Part shown: in pieces, positions 6,411 to 8,812 of the stretch
Position numbering within the stretch: the stretch's first letter is position 1
Layout: each line of letters begins with the position of its first letter
Source of the DNA: CAVYHJ01 sp963768165 [NCBI: uncultured bacterium]
GTDB taxonomy: Bacteria > UBP4 > UBA4092
Reading direction: 5' to 3'
DNA length: 8,812 nt
Assembly: GCA_963768165.1 (NCBI GenBank)
Contig: CAVYHJ010000005.1
Location: 1 to 8,812, forward strand
Position numbers and translations under genes: made by a program
The notes under the pieces: generated by a model
What the model saw: only the letters and a program-made list of their open reading frames with translations
Database searches by the model: none
What the model was told of the DNA's origin: nothing

Positions 6411-6995
6411 ATGCCTGTATTCCCAGAATTATTAGAAGAACAATTTCCAAAAAATGTAACCACTCTCAAAGGACAACCATGCGAGATACGCACACTGGTC
6501 GCGTATGACAAGGACAGGTTATGGGAATTTTTTAAAGCCATTCCCGAAGGAGATAAGTTGTATCTCAAGGAAGACTTGAGCGATCCCAAAATTGCTGAAG
6601 ACTGGTGCCGGAATATTGATTATAACGAAATGTTGCCGATTATCGCTTTGGTCGGGAACAAGATTGTCGGTTATGCGACTCTACAGCAATATCAACGCAC
6701 CTGGCAGAGACATCTGGGAATTGTGCGTGTGGCAGTACATCCGGATTTCCGAAAAAAAGGTGTTGCCCGTACTTTGTTGGAACATATTTGTGAATTGGGC
6801 CAACATTGCGGATTGGAAAAATTGGAAGCGGAATTTGTGGCGGAACAATCCAGTGCCATGCGCTTGTTTGAAATGTTTGGATTCGTCAAGACCGCTGTTC
6901 TTCCCCAGCATGTGATTGATTTAAAAGGGAAACGGCATGATTTTGTCATCATGATTTTTGACATGCGGGACGTGGAACGGCACGAAGCGGATTAA
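6411..6995 (+). CDS. GNAT-family N-acetyltransferase
   Basis: This 194-residue protein should transfer an acyl group from acetyl-CoA to an amine or protein lysine in the cytoplasm. Residues 25-130 and beyond form a GNAT fold: IIALVGNKIVGYATL (77-91) is the central strand pair, and VRVAVHPDFRKKGVARTLL (105-123) is motif A with the pyrophosphate loop RKKGVA. AEQSSAMRLFEMFGF further on is motif B. The overall pattern, including FFKAIPEGDKLYL and the ending LPQHVIDLKGKRHD, resembles the GNAT domain attached to acyl-CoA synthetase-like Pat lysine acetyltransferases, but here it stands alone. I chose ATG 6411 because AAGGAG lies six bases upstream; an in-frame GTG at 6366 falls inside the promoter, and ATG 6390 has no ribosome site. 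The substrate is unknown; the family call is firm. Confidence 0.85.
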   Translation: MPVFPELLEEQFPKNVTTLKGQPCEIRTLVAYDKDRLWEFFKAIPEGDKLYLKEDLSDPKIAEDWCRNIDYNEMLPIIALVGNKIVGYATLQQYQRTWQRHLGIVRVAVHPDFRKKGVARTLLEHICELGQHCGLEKLEAEFVAEQSSAMRLFEMFGFVKTAVLPQHVIDLKGKRHDFVIMIFDMRDVERHEAD

Positions 6996-7078
6996 TCCCG
7001 TTAGAGATTCACAAATTTTCCATGATAATAAATAGCACCCACTAATGATTAATATTCCCTAAACTCTAAAGGGATTAA
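6992..7078. repeat. 15-bp inverted repeats spanning the gap between convergent genes
   Basis: TTAATCCCGTTAGAG (6992-7006) and CTCTAAAGGGATTAA (7064-7078) are reverse complements with one mismatch, 57 bases apart. Each arm contains the stop codon of the adjacent gene (GNAT TAA 6993-6995; maf TAA 7077-7075). A partial third copy, TTAAT...CCCT (7049-7060), can pair locally with the right arm with a three-base bulge. No T runs follow, so classical bidirectional termination is doubtful. The 79-bp gap holds no gene. Confidence 0.55.
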
Positions 7079-7674
7079 AGCAACTGAATTCCGAATTTCT
7101 CAAGCATTTCCGACAAGAGCACCAATGGTAAGCCCATTACGTTGAAATAATCGCCTTCTATTTTCTTTACAAGTAAAGCGGCTTTCCCCTGGATTCCATA
7201 CGCTCCAGCCTTATCCATGGGTTCCCCTGTGGCAACATATCTCCGAATCATTCCTTTGGACAATTTCTGAAAGGTCACTTTGGTTATTTCATGCCCTACG
7301 ACTTTTTTCTCATCTTTTAGGATACAAAGGGCCGTAATGACTAAATGAGTTTTTCCGGATAACTGTGCCAGCATTTTAATGGCTTCTCTCTTCGTAGCAG
7401 GTTTTCCTAAAATTCTTTTTCCTAAAACAACGATGGTATCTCCAGCGATGATTAAAGTATTTGTAAATTCATTTTGATTTAATTTTTGTTGTACAGCAAT
7501 TGCTTTTTGAAGAGCCAACCGTCTTGCAATCATTGCAGGTGAATCGGATATATAAATCGTTTCATCAATATCCGCAGGCAAAATATCAAACTTTAATCCC
7601 AATCCTTTTAACAATTCTATTCGACGGGGAGAACTGGAAGCTAGAATAATTCGAGAAGTTCTTTTTACATCCAT
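7075..7674 (-). CDS. maf: Maf-family nucleoside triphosphate pyrophosphatase (dTTP/UTP type)
   Basis: Maf proteins hydrolyse nucleoside triphosphates, including modified ones, to monophosphate and pyrophosphate in the cytoplasm, and are linked to house-cleaning and septum control. The 199-residue length is typical. Visible motifs are LASSSPRRIELL (11-22), DIDET (35-39), GDTIV with D79 as the likely base, GKP (90-92), DKAGAYGIQGKAA (154-166) and EGDYFNVMGLPL (173-184). The GAYGIQG form points to the dTTP/UTP (YhdE-like) branch. The start at 7674 is forced: the codon just before it is TGA. There is no clear Shine-Dalgarno site, and the start overlaps by ten bases the end of a PIN-toxin remnant, which suggests translational coupling to an upstream frame in the original operon. 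The gene converges with the GNAT gene and follows vapB by 60 bases. Confidence 0.92.
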   Translation of the reverse strand: MDVKRTSRIILASSSPRRIELLKGLGLKFDILPADIDETIYISDSPAMIARRLALQKAIAVQQKLNQNEFTNTLIIAGDTIVVLGKRILGKPATKREAIKMLAQLSGKTHLVITALCILKDEKKVVGHEITKVTFQKLSKGMIRRYVATGEPMDKAGAYGIQGKAALLVKKIEGDYFNVMGLPLVLLSEMLEKFGIQLL

Positions 7675-7739
7675 TCAATCTCGACCAAATGATTGACTAA
7701 TTGAAAGTCTTTATCACCGAGTAAGAGAGCGAATCTATT
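7665..7739 (-). pseudogene. C-terminal remnant of a PIN-domain (VapC) toxin
   Basis: Between vapB and maf the minus strand reads NRFALLLGDKDF then QLVNHLVEIEWM and TAA (stop at 7667-7665). This is the standard tail of VapC ribonucleases: a hydrophobic strand, GD-x-(D/E)-F with the last acidic active-site residues, a short helix, and a closing strand IEW(I/L/M). Only 24 codons remain of a gene that is normally about 130-150 codons, and there is no start codon, so roughly the first 80 percent has been lost. The frame runs back a few bases into the 3' end of vapB, which places the deletion junction near 7740-7750. The stop overlaps the maf start. The call rests on motif reading and on the cognate-type antitoxin directly upstream. 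Confidence 0.65.
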
Positions 7740-7986
7740 GAGAGTATAACTTTTTATCACGTTCAATTTCTTCTCTCCGATCCTTTAATAACTCATCTGT
7801 TAAGGAGGGTCCGCCTTTCAATAAACCACACGCCGCCCGAATCGGGTCTTTGGGTAATGGATAAATGATAATACGTGTATCATTAGCATCAATAAAAACT
7901 TTACTTCTTGGTTTAATCCCTAATTTTTTTCTTATTTTTATAGGAATTACAATTTGTCCTTTTGAAGATACTGTGACGGTTGGCAT
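7735..7986 (-). CDS. vapB: AbrB-type (VapB) antitoxin / transcription regulator
   Basis: The 83-residue protein has a SpoVT/AbrB swapped-hairpin DNA-binding domain at 1-45 (VTVSSKGQIVIPIKIRKKLG, then GIKPRSKVFID) and a C-terminal toxin-binding type tail (47-80: DPIRAACGLLKG, GPSLTDELL, DRREEIERD). That tail is characteristic of VapB proteins that neutralise a PIN-domain VapC ribonuclease and autorepress the operon. AAGG (7996-7993) lies six bases before the ATG. The cognate toxin should follow at once; here only its last 24 codons remain, so this is an orphan antitoxin. The last residues (about LYSQ) may be out-of-frame leftovers of toxin DNA created by the deletion. Remaining roles would be regulation of its own promoter and maf, or neutralising a related toxin elsewhere. 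Confidence 0.85.
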   Translation of the reverse strand: MPTVTVSSKGQIVIPIKIRKKLGIKPRSKVFIDANDTRIIIYPLPKDPIRAACGLLKGGPSLTDELLKDRREEIERDKKLYSQ

Positions 7987-8002
7987 AATTTACCTTCTTA
8001 AA

Positions 8003-8031
8003 AATATAACAAATTAGAAAACGTATGTCAA
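8003..8031 (-). promoter_or_regulatory. Strong promoter of vapB-maf unit
   Basis: On the minus strand TTGACA (8031-8026), a 17-base spacer and TATATT (8008-8003) with the extension TG (8011-8010) form a near-ideal sigma-70 promoter. The expected start is at about 7996-7998, so the leader is only 10-12 bases and the ribosome site lies at its very 5' end. Confidence 0.75.
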
Positions 8032-8056
8032 TTTACTTCATTTATAAAGAAATAAA

Positions 8057-8812
8057 CTATTCAACTAATCCAAGCATATCTTTTAATACTTTCTCACCAA
8101 GTAGAAAGTCTTTATATTTAGCTCTTTTCTTCATTACTTCTTGAATTAAATTGTCGTAAGTATTAGGCACGATAATATGATAGTTTTTTATTTCTAAAGG
8201 ATTCATTTTTTCTCCTCGATAAACTCTTCCAACACGTTGTTCCATTACTGTCGGATTCCAATGCAAATCATAGTGCACCAATCTATCGCATTTTTCGTGT
8301 AGGTCAATGCCTTCAAAACCAACTCTTGAGCATAGCAAAATATATGGAGAATCCTGTTCCCTAAAATCTTTTGCTATTGCGCTTCTCGTTCGTTTTCCTG
8401 TATTTCCTTCGTGTCCCGGTGTTTTACCGCTAATAATATTGATAACATTTGTACACAATTTTGTAACTATATGTTTTGGAAGTTTACTTAATAGTATTTT
8501 TTTCTCTTTCTTTAGTAATTGCTTTAATCTTTCATTTACAGTTTTTAAACTATCAATAGATTCGAAATAAATAACCATTTTATTTCTTTTTGCCGGTTCG
8601 CCCTTGGGGATATTATTTCCATCGAAAAGCACTTGTTCTTTCTTTAAAATTTCAACAAGTTTGTCAATTTTGGGATGGCAAGGATTTTCTAAGTTGCCAT
8701 GTACCAAATGATGTTTTTTCTTTTTCATAAGTGATTTCCTTATGGCTGTAAAAGATGAGACTAAAAATAAATATTTGCCTCCATAAAAATCGCTCGACAT
8801 AAGCAATATGGT
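8057..8812 (-). CDS. SNF2-type superfamily 2 helicase, C-terminal part (cut by right edge)
   Basis: The frame is open to the right edge (ACC ATA TTG at 8812-8804), so the N-terminal ATPase lobe with motifs I-III lies outside, and the apparent TTG start at 8806 is not real. The visible 251 residues are the second RecA lobe: HPKIDKLVEIL leads into KMVIYFESIDSL (motif IV region), SRVGFEGIDL near 8302-8330 is motif V, and NPTVMEQRVGRVYR near 8214-8255 is motif VI with the arginine finger. The order and wording fit SNF2-like DNA translocases better than DEAD-box proteins. A Lys-rich patch (KKKKHH) precedes the lobe. The gene ends 70 bases upstream of vapB, which has its own promoter. SNF2-like enzymes occur in DNA repair, restriction and DISARM-type defence; the visible part does not decide between them. 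Confidence 0.8.
   Translation of the reverse strand, partial: TILLMSSDFYGGKYLFLVSSFTAIRKSLMKKKKHHLVHGNLENPCHPKIDKLVEILKKEQVLFDGNNIPKGEPAKRNKMVIYFESIDSLKTVNERLKQLLKKEKKILLSKLPKHIVTKLCTNVINIISGKTPGHEGNTGKRTRSAIAKDFREQDSPYILLCSRVGFEGIDLHEKCDRLVHYDLHWNPTVMEQRVGRVYRGEKMNPLEIKNYHIIVPNTYDNLIQEVMKKRAKYKDFLLGEKVLKDMLGLVE

Noticed and set aside
8307-8570. Plus-strand 87-codon frame opposite the helicase
   Set aside because: It is the complement of the conserved helicase motifs V and upstream and has no independent support.

Overview
The window looks like chromosomal DNA from an uncultured, medium-to-low GC bacterium. Shine-Dalgarno sites (GGAG, AAGGAG, AAGG), sigma-70-like promoters and an exported multidomain protein all point to Bacteria; I cannot place the phylum from sequence alone. 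No rRNA, tRNA, CRISPR array or intact transposase gene is visible. The long repeat-bearing spacers, a truncated toxin gene and a probable frameshifted gene remnant suggest a genome with many decaying accessory segments.

Layout. (1) 1-359, minus strand: the N-terminal part of a trypsin-like serine protease, cut by the left edge. (2) 360-1043: a gene-free stretch with two imperfect 38-bp repeats, a hairpin, three 11-bp-phased copies of CTATGCT, a candidate promoter and an ACGCAAAG/ACTGAT repeat patch. (3) 1044-5108, plus: a 1354-residue secreted glycoside-hydrolase-like protein with Ig/Fn3-like domains, two carbohydrate-binding-like domains and a clan GH-A-like barrel that seems to carry an inserted Fn3-like domain. 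(4) 5109-5351: a spacer holding what looks like a frameshifted minus-strand fragment of a membrane glycosyltransferase C-terminus. (5) 5352-6326, plus: stand-alone carbamate kinase, apparently transcribed from a -10 box so close to the ATG that the mRNA would be nearly leaderless. (6) 6411-6995, plus: a GNAT acetyltransferase with its own promoter. (7) 7075-7986, minus: maf (Maf-type nucleotide pyrophosphatase) and upstream of it a VapB/AbrB-type antitoxin; between them lie only the last 24 codons of a PIN-domain toxin. (8) 8057-8812, minus: the C-terminal half of a SNF2-type helicase, cut by the right edge.

How the genes relate. The neighbours do not form one pathway. The large secreted protein probably acts on extracellular polysaccharide. 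Carbamate kinase has no arginine deiminase or ornithine carbamoyltransferase gene beside it here. The antitoxin, toxin remnant and maf behave like one transcription unit read from a strong promoter at 8003-8031, in which the toxin has been deleted while the antitoxin and the housekeeping gene survive. The helicase and the cytoplasmic serine protease at the two edges could belong to accessory (for example defence) loci outside the window, but nothing visible proves that. No complete new system is evident; the most notable items are the toxin-less vapB-maf arrangement, the unusual glycosidase architecture and the repeat-rich spacers.
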